DNA of 64,000 nt from contig CM036755.1 in NCBI GenBank assembly GCA_020796225.1, positions 13,543,494-13,607,493 of the forward strand. The letters are read 5' to 3'. Below are positions 37,290 to 50,689 of the stretch, in pieces. Below the pieces are notes generated by a model that did no database searches, was not told the origin of the DNA, and was given only the letters and a program-made list of their open reading frames with translations. The DNA is from Arion vulgaris. Its lineage: Eukaryota; Mollusca; Gastropoda; Stylommatophora; Arionidae. The number at the start of each line of letters is the position of its first letter. The first letter of the stretch is position 1. Position numbers and translations under genes: made by a program.

Positions 37290-40200
37290 TATGTTATTGT
37301 GTCTTATTGTGGTATTTTGCAACATATGTATATGTTGTGTCTTACTATGGTATTCTTTACAATATTTTGTATGTTATGTCTACTATGGTATTTCACAATA
37401 TTTGTATATGTTATGTCTTACTGTGACATTCTACAATATTTGTATGTTATGTCTACGGTGATATTCTACAATATTTGTATATGTTGTGTCTTACTGTATA
37501 TTCTACAATATTTGTATATGTTATGTCTTTACTGTGATATTCTTACAATATCAGGTATGTTATGTCTTACTGTGATATTCTCTACAATATTTGTATATTA
37601 TGTCTTACTGTGATATTCTTACAATATTTAGATGTTATGTCTTACTGTGATATTCTTACAATATTTGTATATGTTGTGTCTTACTGTGATATTCTTACAA
37701 TATTTGTATATGTTGTGTCTTACTGTGATATTCTTACAATATTTGTATATGTTGTGTCTTACTGTGGTATTCTTTACAATATTTGTATATGAATATGTCT
37801 TACTGTGATATTCTGCCAACATTGTATATGTTATGTCTTACCGTGACATTCTTACAATATTTGTATATGTTATGTCTTACTTTGATATTCTTACAATATT
37901 TGTATATATGTCTACTGTGATATTTTACAATATTTGTATATGTTGTGTCTTACTGTGGTATTCTACAATATTTGGTATGTTATGTCTTACTGTGATATTC
38001 TTACAATATTTGTATATGTTATGTCTTACTGTGAAATTCTACAATATTTGTATATGTTATGGTCTACTGTGATATTCTACAATATTTGTATATGTTATGT
38101 CTTATCAGATATTCTTACAATATTTGTATATGTTGTGGGTCTAATGTGATATTCTTACAAATATTTGTATATGTTATGTGTCTACTGTGATATTCTACAA
38201 TATTTGTGTATATGTTGTGTCTTACTGTGGTATTCTTACAATATTTTGTATATGTTATGTCTTATCGTGATATCTTTACAATATTTGTATGTTATGTCTA
38301 CTGTGATATTCTTACAATATTTTGTATGTTGATGTCTTACTGTGATATCTTTACAATATTTGTATATGTTATGTCTTACTGTGATATTCTTACAATATTT
38401 GTATATGTTGTGTCTTTACTGTGGTATTCTTACAATATTTGTATATGTTAGGTCTTACTGTGGATATTCTTACAATATTTGTATATGTTATGTCATACTG
38501 TGATATTCTTACAATATTTGTATATGTTAAATCTTTATCGTGGTATTCTTACAATATTTGTATATGTTATGTCTTACCAGGATATTCTTACAATATTTGT
38601 CATATGTTAAGGTCCACTGTATATTCTTACAACATTTTGTATATGTTCCCTGTCTTACTGTGATATTCTTACAATATTTGTATATGTTGTGTCTTACTGT
38701 GATATTCTTACAATATTTGTATATGTTGTGTTACTGTGATATTCTTACAACATTTGTATATGCTGTCTCACTGTGGTATTCTTACAATATTTGTATATGT
38801 TAAGGTCTACTGTGGTATTCTTACAATATTTGTATATGTTATGTCTTACTGTGATATCTTTACAATATTTCCATATGTTCTGTCTTACTGTGATATTCTT
38901 ACAATATTTGTATATGTTGTGTTACTGTGATATTCTTACAATATTTGTATATGTTGTGTCTAATGTGATATTCTTACAACATTTGTATATGCTGTGTCTA
39001 CTGTAAGTATTCTTACAACATTTGCATATGTTATGTCTCACTGAGATATTCTTACAATATTTGTATATGCTTATGTCACTGTGATATTCTTACAATATTT
39101 GTATATATGTCTTATCAAAATGATATTCTGCTAACATTTGTATATGCTGTGTCTTACTGTGATATTCTTACACATTTGTATATGTTATGTCTTACTGTGA
39201 TATTCTTACAATATTTGTATATGTTATGTCTTACTGTATATTCTACAATATTTGTATATGTTGGAGGTCTTACTGTGATATTCTTATAATATTTGTATAT
39301 AAGTTAGGTCTACTGTGGTATTCTTACAATATATTTGTATATTAAAAGCAGGTTTTACTGTGATATTCTTACAATATTTGTATATGTTATGTCTTACTGC
39401 AGATATTCTACAATATTTGTATATGTTAAGTTCTACTGTGATATTCTACAATATTTGCATATGTTACGTCTTACTGTGATATTCTTACAATATTTGTATA
39501 TGCTGTGTCTTACTGTGGTATTCACAATATTTTGTATATGTTATGTCTTACTGTGATATTCTTACAATATTTGTATATGTTATGTCTTACTGTGATATTC
39601 TTACAATATTTGTATATGTTATGTCTTACTGTGATATTCTTACAATATTTGTATATGTTGTGTCTTACTGTGGTATTCTTTACAATATTTGTATATACAG
39701 TCTTACTGTGATATTCTGCAACATTTGTATATGTTGTTGTGTCTTACTGTGATATTCTTACAATATTTGTATATGTTGATGTCTTACTGTGATATTCTTA
39801 CAATATTCATGTTGCGTCTTACTGTGATATTCTTACAATATTTGTATATGTTATGTCTTACTGTGGATATTTTACAATATTTGTATATGTTATGTCTTAA
39901 TGTGATATTCTTACAATATTTGTATATGTTATGTCTTACTGTGATATTCTTACAATTATTTGTATATGTTATGTCTTACTGTGATATTCTTACAATATTT
40001 GTATATGTTATGTCTTACTGTGATATTCTTACAATATTTGTATATGTTAGTCTTTACTGTGATATTCTTACAATATTTGTATATACTATGTCTTTACTGT
40101 GATATTCTTACAATATTTGTATATGTTATGTCTCATCAGGATATTCTTACAATATTTGTATATGTTATGTCTTACTGTGACATTCTTACAATATTTTGTA

Positions 40201-42602
40201 TACATGTTATGTCTTTACTGTGATATTCTTACAACATTTGTATATGTTATGTCTTACCGTGATATTCTTACACACCATATTTTTATGTCTTACTGTGATA
40301 TTCTACAATATTTTGTATATGTTGTGTCTTACTGTGATATTCTTACAATATTTGTGGCATGTTATGTCTTACTGTGATATTCTTATAATATTTGTATATA
40401 CAGTCTACTGTATTCTTTACAATATTTGTATATGTTACGTCTTACTGTGATATTCTTACAATATTTTGTATATGTTATGTCTACTGTGATATTCTTAATA
40501 ATATTTGTATATGTTAGGTCTTACTGTGATATTCTACAATATTTGTATATGCAGTGTCTACCGTGATATTCTACAATATTTGTATATAAGCTGTGTCTTA
40601 CTGTGGTAATTTTACAATATTTGTATATGTTAGTCTACTGTGATATTCTTACAATATTTGTATATGTTATGTCTACTGTGACATTCTTACAATATTTGTA
40701 TATGTTATGTCTTACTGTGATATTCTTACAATATTTGTATATGTTGTGTCTTACTGTGGTATTCTTACAATATTTGTATATGTTGTGTTACTGTGATATT
40801 CTTACAATATTTGTATATGTTGTGTCTTACTGTGATATTCTTACAATATTTGGTATATGTTTATATCTTACTGTGATATTCTTACAATATTTGTATATGT
40901 TGTGTCTTATCAGATATTCTTACAATATTTTTATATGTTATGTCTTACTGTGATATTCTTACAATATTTATATGTTATGTCTACTGTGATATTTCACAAT
41001 ATTTGTGTATATGTTGCCTTACTGCAGATATTCTTACAATATTTGCATATGTTATGTCTTACTGTGATATTTCTTACAATATTTGTATATAAAGTTATGT
41101 CTACTGCGATATTGTTACAATATTTGTATATGTTGTGTCTACTGTATTCTTACAATATTTGTATATGTTGTGTCTTACTGTGATATTTCACAATATTTGT
41201 ATATGTTATGTCTTACTGTAGATATTCTTTACAATATTTGTATATGTTGATGTCTTACTGTGATATTCCCTACAATATTTGTATATGTTATGTCTTTACT
41301 GTGATATTCTTACAATATTTGTATTATGTTATGTCTACTGTGATATTCCCATAACATATATGTTGTGTCTACTGTGATATTCACAATATTTGCATACATG
41401 TTATGTCTTACTGTGATATTCTTACAATATTTGTATATGTTATGTCTTACTGTGATATTCTTACAATATTTGTATATGTTATGTCTTACTGTGATATTCT
41501 TACAATATTTGTATATGTTATGTCTTACTGTGATATTCTTACAATATTTGTATATTTTATGTCTTACTGTGATATTCTACAATATTTGTATAGGTTATGG
41601 TCTTTACTGTGATATTTTATAACATTTTGTATTATGCAGTCTTACTGTGATATCTACAATATTTTGGTACATAAGCCAGTCTTTACCGCATATTCTTTGC
41701 AAATATTTGTATATGTTGTGTCTTACTGTGGTATTCTACAATATTTGTTTTATGTTATGTTCACTGTGGTATTCTTACAATATTTGTATATGTTGGTGTC
41801 TTTTTACTGTGATATTCTTTTTACAATATTTTGTATATGTTATGTCTTACTGTGATATTCTTTTTACAATATTTGTATATGTTATGTCTACTGTGATATT
41901 CTTTACAATATTTTGTATACAGCTACAGGTCTTTACTGCGTGATATTCTTGCCAATATTTGCATACTGTGTCTACTGTGATATTCTTACAATATTTGTAT
42001 ATAGTCTTACTGTGGTATTCTTACAATATTTGTATATGTTATGTCTTACTGTGATATTCTTACAATATTTGTATATGTTATGTCTTACTGTGATATTCTA
42101 CAATATTTGTATATAAGTTGTGTCTTACTGTGATATTCTTATAATATATATAAGTTGTGTCTATCAGTGATATTTTTACAATATTTAGATATACAGGTCT
42201 TTACTGTGGTATTCTTTACAACATTTGTATATGTTATGTCTTTACTTGTGATATTCTACAATATTTGTATATGTTATGTCTTACTGTGATATTCTTATAC
42301 ATATGTATATGTATATGTATAGGTTGTGTCTTACTGTGATATTCTTACAATATATGTATATGTTGTGTCTTACTGTGGTATTCTTGCAACATATTTACAT
42401 GTTATGTCTTACTGTGATATTCTTACAATATTTGTATATGTTGTGTCTTACTGTGATATTCTTACAATATTTGTATATGTTATGTCTTACTGTGATATTC
42501 TTACAATATTTGTATATGTTATGTCTTTCTGTGATATTCTTACAATATTTGTATATGTTATGTCTTACTGTGATATTCTTACAATATTTGTATATGTTAT
42601 GT
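37290..42602 (+). repeat. Array D: 39-bp minisatellite
   Basis: About 136 units of 39 bp are built from TTACTGTGATATTCTTACAA, TATTTGTATATG and TTATGTC. Indels are frequent to about 42300. The last units (42400-42602) are nearly perfect, so base quality improves at the right edge. Because 39 is a multiple of three, a 13-residue pseudo-peptide (MSYCDILTIFVYV) repeats in one frame. There is no evidence of translation. Confidence 0.92.
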
Positions 42603-42960
42603 CACTGGATGTTGCAGTATTTGTTGAGGAAGGGATTGGAGCACCTATGGACATGTCCAAGTGCTATGATGATAGTCCTCATATAACTGATAACCACCCA
42701 TGTGGTGCTAGGGCCAGCAAGAGAAGCAAAGAATAGTACCACTGTGACATACAAGGTGACTGATGTAGGACCTAGGGAAGCTACACTAGCAAATAAAAAG
42801 CATCATAGAAATCTGATGTGCTTGCCTACTTGTAGGAGCATAACTGGCACAACGTTCAATCACTCTTAGTCTCAGATCACATACAAGTCAAACAGAGTGG
42901 TTAACAAGTGGTAAATATGTAGCGTAATGAGAAGAAGAAGAAGATATAACTGATAACTGG
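42603..42960 (+). mobile_element. RNase H-type LINE, 3' tail copy
   Basis: The frame begins WMLQYLLRKGLEHLWTC, and a neighbouring frame has KCYDDSPHITDN. The same end is encoded on the minus strand at 43365-43470 (LLDLLRRRSEHLWTC, CYDDSPHITDN), so this is a second copy of that family. It ends with a GAAGAAGAAGAAG tail at 42930-42945. It begins abruptly at the edge of array D. Confidence 0.78.
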
Positions 42961-42989
42961 TTGGTGTTACTGGACTGAAATATATATTG

Positions 42990-43345
42990 GCATAGTGGAT
43001 TATTTGATTAAGCATATTCATCTAAGTTCACATCCACTGACAACCTTCAAGCAAAGAAAGAATGTGAGGATGACTTGGACTTATGGGTAGAATATCATCG
43101 GTGGTCACTTTGGAAAGACAAATCTTCAATGGACAGTAGATGAAAGATGGGGCAAATCAAAGGCAAACTGGAGAAGCGTGGAGGAAAGGAAATAAAATAA
43201 TGTGGGCTGACATGGGCTACCATAGGCAGAAAGGCAGCAGACTGGCAGCAAATGATGATAACTTGTAAATGCCTTACATGTCAAGTATGACATGAGGAGA
43301 ATATAGATGCATGCATGACTAAGGTAGTTATATTCTCTTCTCATT
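42990..43345 (+). mobile_element. Possible LINE 3' tail fragment
   Basis: Short pieces such as VRMTWTYG, WRSVEERK and MTWADMGYHRQKG have the basic, tryptophan-rich look of LINE tails. The evidence is weak: no diagnostic motif is complete. Confidence 0.35.
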
Positions 43346-43349
43346 GTGT

Positions 43350-45500
43350 TCCTATTGTACCCTTCTGATCAGTTATCAGTTATATGAGGACTATCATCAT
43401 AGCACTCCGGACATGTCCATAGGTGCTCCGATCTCCGCCTCAGCAAATCCAGCAGTGTCCAGCGACCCAACACGCCAGTTCGATGTTGATTAATCAATCT
43501 CTTTGCATATTTAGTATGTCGTTCTTTTCGGGCTGCACCAATATGGACACCCATCTCTTTCAATCTGGTCAGCAAGTGGGATTCACAGCCCTGAAACTAC
43601 TCTGTTCGGAAAGGCTCTCTCAATGCGTGAAGAATGTCACTTTGATCCATTGCAGCTCCCTCTGATATTGTAGCTAAGCCAGCCAATCTATCAGCTCGTT
43701 CATTACCCCTAACTCCTGCGTGCCCAGGGACAAAAATAAAGGTGATTTCTCTGATCATTTTCTGTACCAGTACCTCCACCCAGTTGCGTCTCACCATACC
43801 TGATTCGACTTTACGAATCATGCTCATGGAGTCACTGAGTATGAAAACACGAGAGTAATTGTGAGATGCCAACCAGTTCACCGCCTCCGTAACCGCCGAA
43901 CCTCCATTGTCAAGCTACTTGTGGTTGTTGCGTAGGCCCCACTGGCCTCTCTTATTATTTCTCCTCCTGATCGTGCTGAAAAAGCCCACGCACAGCCTTG
44001 TTGGCGAATGACTGAACCATCGGTGTAAATAACCACATCTGTATCATTGATGATGTCATTCAAAAGAGCCTCCACCTCCATGTTTAGCAGTGATAGATTA
44101 TTTTGTTCGCAGTTTTTCTTAATAGATCTAATAACGGTGAAAGCAGTCGGAAATTGAGGTGGCACAGCAATCCATTCCTCTCCTGTTTCAATTCCGGAAG
44201 GATCACATATTTTCCTAAGCGTATCTTCCGCCTGACTCAGCCATGATCTGCCTCTCTTGAGTCTACACCCTTTCGCCTTAATGAGTTCTTCATGGAGAGG
44301 ATGTTCCTTGTTTGCTTTGATTATTAGATATGATCGAACCCTCCAAGTTTCAATTCTGTTAGCAATAGTTGGATCAAGAAGGAATCGCATTGACACTCCT
44401 GGTGTATCTTTGGTGCATCCCAGAATGATGCGCATAGCCTCATTCTGAATTCTTTCCAGTCTCACTGTTTGCGTAGGACTAATTGTTAGGAGAGCGCATG
44501 CATATTCTATACATGACAGAACAATACCTTGGTACAAGAGCACAAGAAGGCGTTGCTCAATGTTAGCAGCCACCATGATTCTCAGTGAGGATAGTGCGTT
44601 GCGAGCCTTGGCAATAACTTGGTCGATATGGTTCCTAAAGCATAGACTGCGATCAAATTTTACACCCAAATAACTCATAGATGCTGTTCGGGTGAGTGTA
44701 TGTCCATCTAACGTAACGTGTGGTGTGTCAGACTTCACAATGTGATTATTTAGGGAGAACCATGATAGCATAGCTTTGGTATGGTTTATCGATGCACCAG
44801 AAACATCACACCAGGCCATTATGCGGTTCAGTTCTTCCTGGAGTTTATTAGCAATTTCATCCCTGTTTCTCCCTGTCTGTACACCATGATGTCGTCTGCA
44901 AATGACAGTGTTCGTCCCTTGCCAGATAATTGCTGCTTCATAATCATTATGGTGAATACATTGAATAGTACTGGAGATAGTGGAGACCCTGGGGTTGGCC
45001 TGGTGAAATTTTTGTCTGCACAGAGTACCAATTACCACACCTGAGTGCCACTTTCCTCTCGAACAGGGCCCTTGCAATCCATCTTATGAGCAATGTATCG
45101 ATTTTGAGTAGCGTGAGCATTTGTATAAGATATGTGATTGGAACTTTGTTGTAAGCATCCTCAAGATCTAGTACAACAGCACAAGTCTCCAAACCAGCCT
45201 GGAAGCCTTCAAAGACGTCATAGGAAAAGATTGATGCATTACACCAAGTTTCTTTATTCTGCCTGTATGCGCCGAGGTGGAAGGAAACATGCGACGTTCC
45301 TCCAAATCCCGATCGAGCCTACATGCCACTAACTTTTCCAGAAGCTTGCCCACTGTGTTCTGCATTGCAATTATTCTAAAACCGCTTATGTGTTTGTGAT
45401 TCTTGTTAGGTTGTTCCCACAACCCTTCCGATGTTGAGGTGAAGTATGGGGTGTGAGAGAGGGTACTCTTATGCACTTCGTGTATGGGGATGTTCAGGGA
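43350..45500 (-). mobile_element. RNase H-containing non-LTR retrotransposon (I/Jockey-like), 5'-truncated
   Basis: Read on the minus strand the domains are in order. RT fingers with VGKLLEKLVACRLDRDLEE and VLDLEDAYNKVP come first. The palm has PGSPLSPVLFNVF and RTLSFADDIMVYR (FADD at 44891-44902). A long 399-codon frame (45077-43878) then carries the thumb and RNase H start VIYTDGSVIRQQGCAWAF (44010-44027). A frameshift near 43880 leads to the rest of RNase H: FILSDSMSMI and FVPGHAGVRGNERADRLAG. The C-terminal EHLWTCPECYDDSPHITDN closes it. The endonuclease half is absent. At least two frameshifts in RT make it inactive. Confidence 0.9.
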
Positions 45501-46689
<1,189 letters not shown>

Positions 46690-46990
46690 CTCTCTAGCCT
46701 GTGACGTCCTTGGTGCTTAGGGCACCAACAAATGCACACCATGCTTCTCTTTTCTTGACCATCCTCTAGATTGTGTTTCAGCTGGGATTCATTTCTTTTA
46801 GTTTCTGTTCTACTGTTTTTTTCCAGGTCGTTTTAGGTCCTCCATGTTTTCATTTACCCTAGGGTGTCCATTCCAATGCAGTTCGTTATTGTAGTCAGCA
46901 TTATTGTAGACAGATAACACCCATAGGTGCATATTAGCTTTCAGTTTGCTGAGCATACAGGTGTCAGAGCACTTACACAATAACTTAGCC
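46690..46990 (-). mobile_element. LINE 3' fragment, same family as 48190-49000
   Basis: The minus strand encodes HWNGHPRVNENMEDLKRPGK and KHGVHLLVP in successive frames. Aligned with 48250-48430, the two DNA segments share long runs, for example CAACAAATGCACACCAT. It represents the last ~250 bp of the polyprotein tail and is decayed. Confidence 0.7.
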
Positions 46991-47284
46991 AATGATTACA
47001 AATTGTTCCCTTACTCAGAAAGTCTAGGTATCCATTTTTAGTTCAATAGATTTGAAAATGATATCCTTATATGTTGGCAGCTGACTCTTTCTCTCTACTT
47101 GTATACTGCGCTGACTGCCCCCAGTTATATATTCATACACACAGTCATTCAAAGACTAAACTAATTCCATCAATATTAATGTCTTTTCATCTCTAATTAA
47201 ATGTGAATGGAAACAAAATATATATGATATACACACATTTTTGTCATGTAGATTTGTAACTAGCTTATATACTCTGCTGCCTAG

Positions 47285-47452
<168 letters not shown>

Positions 47453-47499
47453 TAGAGAATTCTAACATATATGTTTGTTTGTTATTGATTTTGGTTGTT

Positions 47500-47610
47500 G
47501 CTATTGGTTACCGATAATTGAAATGTCATCATTACTTTCAGTCTTCCTCTGCAGATATCACAAGGCATGTATGCTGATGGTTGCCTTGACTTGCTGGTTA
47601 AGTACATTCT
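47500..47610 (-). mobile_element. Possible RNase H LINE tail remnant
   Basis: Words such as CAGATATCACAAGGCATGTA and TGATGGTTGCCT recall the duplicated tail at 3520-3640 and a similar stretch at 57450-57520. Short and diverged; low confidence. Confidence 0.35.
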
Positions 47611-47884
47611 TCATTCTGCAACTCATTTGCCCAGTTCTACTCATACAAAATGTAATTCAAACTTCCAAAAATTCTAATTTTGGATTCTAAAGTATATAAA
47701 AAATAGGAGACTAAAGGTGAAGAAATGGCTTTCTTGGTGTACCAGGTTTCTCAAAATGGCTGCTCAGCCCCTCTCAGTAGAAAAGGCATGCCACCTGCAA
47801 AGAGTATAGCACAAAGCATGAACAGTCTAGCTCTGTCAACAGTTCCAACATATTACCGGAAAAAAATTCACCCATGAAATGAAC
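47611..47884. other. ABCC intron, no feature
   Basis: Contains the body sequence that would lie 3' of the SINE promoter on the minus strand. No coding content is seen. Confidence 0.35.
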
Positions 47885-47958
47885 AAAGCAGTCTGAATTC
47901 GAACCCACAATCTTCAAAATACAAGACAAATTTCTTAACCACTTCACCATGGTGAAAC
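47885..47958 (-). mobile_element. tRNA-derived SINE head
   Basis: On the minus strand there is an A-box-like CCATGGTGAAGTGGTTAAG (47952-47933) and, about 30 bases on, a B-box GGGTTCGAATTC (47906-47895). This is the internal RNA polymerase III promoter layout of a tRNA gene, but the segment does not fold as a complete tRNA. The body probably runs on toward 47700. The family is not identified. Confidence 0.6.
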
Positions 47959-48189
47959 AAACTCCCCCACCCCACCCTCCACCCTCCCATCCAAAGTTAT
48001 ATATCTACCAAACTATATATTCTGTGAGACACTGGGACAAGTATCAAGTTTTGTATATCTGGAAAATATAATAAAGGAGGATGGATGAAGTGAAATGGGA
48101 GTTAAGATGAAAATAGAGATTGGGAAAAATATATTTAACAGCATGAGAAAAAAAATATTAGAATCCATGCAAATAAAAAGAATCACACA

Positions 48190-48199
48190 AAAACTCTCT

Positions 48200-48239
<40 letters not shown>

Positions 48240-49000
48240 TTCTTTAGCCTGTTATGTCCTTGGCGTTCAGGGCAGCAACAAATGCACACCATTCTTCTCT
48301 ATTCATGACCTTCCTCTGTATTGTGTTCCAGCTATGTTCATTTCCTTCAGTTCTTGTTCTATCGTTCTCCTCCAGATTGTCTTGGATCTTCCACGTTTTC
48401 GTTTACCCTCTGGAGTCCATCTCAGTGCAATTTTTGTGTCATAACCAGTCTCCATGCGCATCACATGTCCAATTCATCTCCAACGCCTTATTCGGATGAT
48501 GGTGCTAATATTCTCTTCTTGACATCGTGCGAGTAGTTCTTGGTTAGAGATAGTATTTGGCAAGAACACATGTAAGATTTTTTGCAGACAAGCTGTATGA
48601 AAGGTGAAGAGTTTGGACATATCTTGTTCTGTCATTCTCCAGCATTCCGATCTGTATAGCAAAGTTGATAGCAAGCAGTTGTGGTATATATTAATCAAAT
48701 AGTTTTACTGCAGTTCCATATATATATACTATATATTAATCTTGGTTCTAACGCTGTATTGGGCAGATTTCCAGGCTGTCTGAAGGGTCATGAGCACACT
48801 CCGTGCCTTACTCAGTCTGCTTTTAATGTCAGATCCAGCACCTCCTTTGCTGCTCATAACATTTCCCAAGATATGTGAAAGTAGTTGTATTTGGGAGGAT
48901 TTTCTCTTCTAGTTTGACTGGGGCTGGGCTTATCATGTTCAGTCATTATTTCTGTTTTCTTCTGATTGATTTTCAGCCCAACCATTTCACTGTTACTGCC
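48190..49000 (-). mobile_element. RTE-like LINE 3' fragment with (CT)n on plus
   Basis: The minus frame 48698-48474 reads LLSTLLYRSECWRMTEQDMS then LPNTISNQELLARCQEENIS and RIRRW. The neighbouring frame continues with IGHVMRMETGYDTKIALRWT and GKRKRGRSKTIWRRTIEQEL. Upstream, 49096-48854 has GLKINQKKTEIM. This is the LINE segment from RT end to tail. A (CT)n run at 48198-48240 on plus is its 3' (GA)n tail. Confidence 0.82.
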
Positions 49001-49014
49001 AAAACTGAGAATCA

Positions 49015-49382
49015 TTAACTGGTTATATGGGGGTGGAAACACGGACAATGAACAAACAGCTGAAAACCAGAATTGAGGCTTATAAAATGTGAACATACAG
49101 AACAGTCTGGTGAATATGATTGTTGTGAAGGAATACTAATAAAGAAGTGCTGCTGCAACATCTATTAGTTAAATGGAGAACTACTCAAATACATAAAAGT
49201 TAGACAAAATAAGATATTTGTATTTTGGGAATATTAAAAGATATGACATTTTGTTGAAGAGCATTTTGGAGAAAACAGCTACGGTCAAGAGGAAGACAAC
49301 AATATAATTGTGAAGAAAACATCAAGGGATGAACAGACAGCAGCCTGTCCGAGTGTACCATCAAAATAACAAACAGAATATA
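49015..49382 (+). mobile_element. LINE 3' fragment, decayed
   Basis: Pieces in shifting frames resemble YGAETWTMNKQLKTRIEAYK, ITNKEVLLQHLL and YGQEEDNNIIVKKTSRDEQT, ending TIKITNRI. This is the tail segment of another LINE, ended directly by the piggyBac-like element at 49383. Confidence 0.6.
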
Positions 49383-49609
49383 TTAACCCTTTAGCTGCTA
49401 AGGACGTATATAGACGTTTTCCCCATTCACAGCTAAAGACGCACTAACACGTCTGTTATTATCTCTCCTCTGTGGGCTAAAGACGTGTTAACATGTTATA
49501 CATTTCTACTGTTACTGCTATAGGCGTACATTCACGTTTGTGACCTAGAAACAAAGAGTAGCTATTTTTAGCTCCGTATTCGGAAAGTATTTAGCAGCGA
49601 AAGGGTTAT
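49383..49609. mobile_element. piggyBac-like MITE
   Basis: The left end is TTAACCCTTTAGCTGCTAA. The right end, read on the minus strand, is TAACCCTTTCGCTGCTAA. The 227-bp element thus has ~18-bp terminal inverted repeats starting CCCTTT at a TTAA-type site (the right flank is TTAT, one mismatch). There is no coding capacity. Inside, GACGT words recur near the ends, suggesting subterminal repeats. Confidence 0.72.
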
Positions 49610-49789
49610 AAATTTATTGTAACCAACCTATGATGTGGCACATGCTGATGATAACATATATGAATATCTGTTGAAAGTATATATACTTGATAAAACAGAT
49701 AGGAAGAGCAAAGTTCATGATTAGGTCAATAAATGGATAGAACAGCTACAATGTTTCAACTGATTTCACATTTGTCATCTCTTTAATAA

Positions 49790-50689
<900 letters not shown>

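Noticed and set aside
37257..42602. Many frames reading MSYCDILTIFVYV-like repeats
   Set aside because: Shadow of the 39-bp array; frames change at each indel and appear in several phases.
43878..45077. 399-codon minus-strand frame as a host gene
   Set aside because: It carries the FADD box and an RNase H YTDGSV motif and continues into a LINE tail; it is retrotransposon sequence.
47885..47958. tRNA gene on the minus strand
   Set aside because: A and B box-like motifs are present, but acceptor and anticodon stems do not pair; tRNA-derived SINE is the better call.
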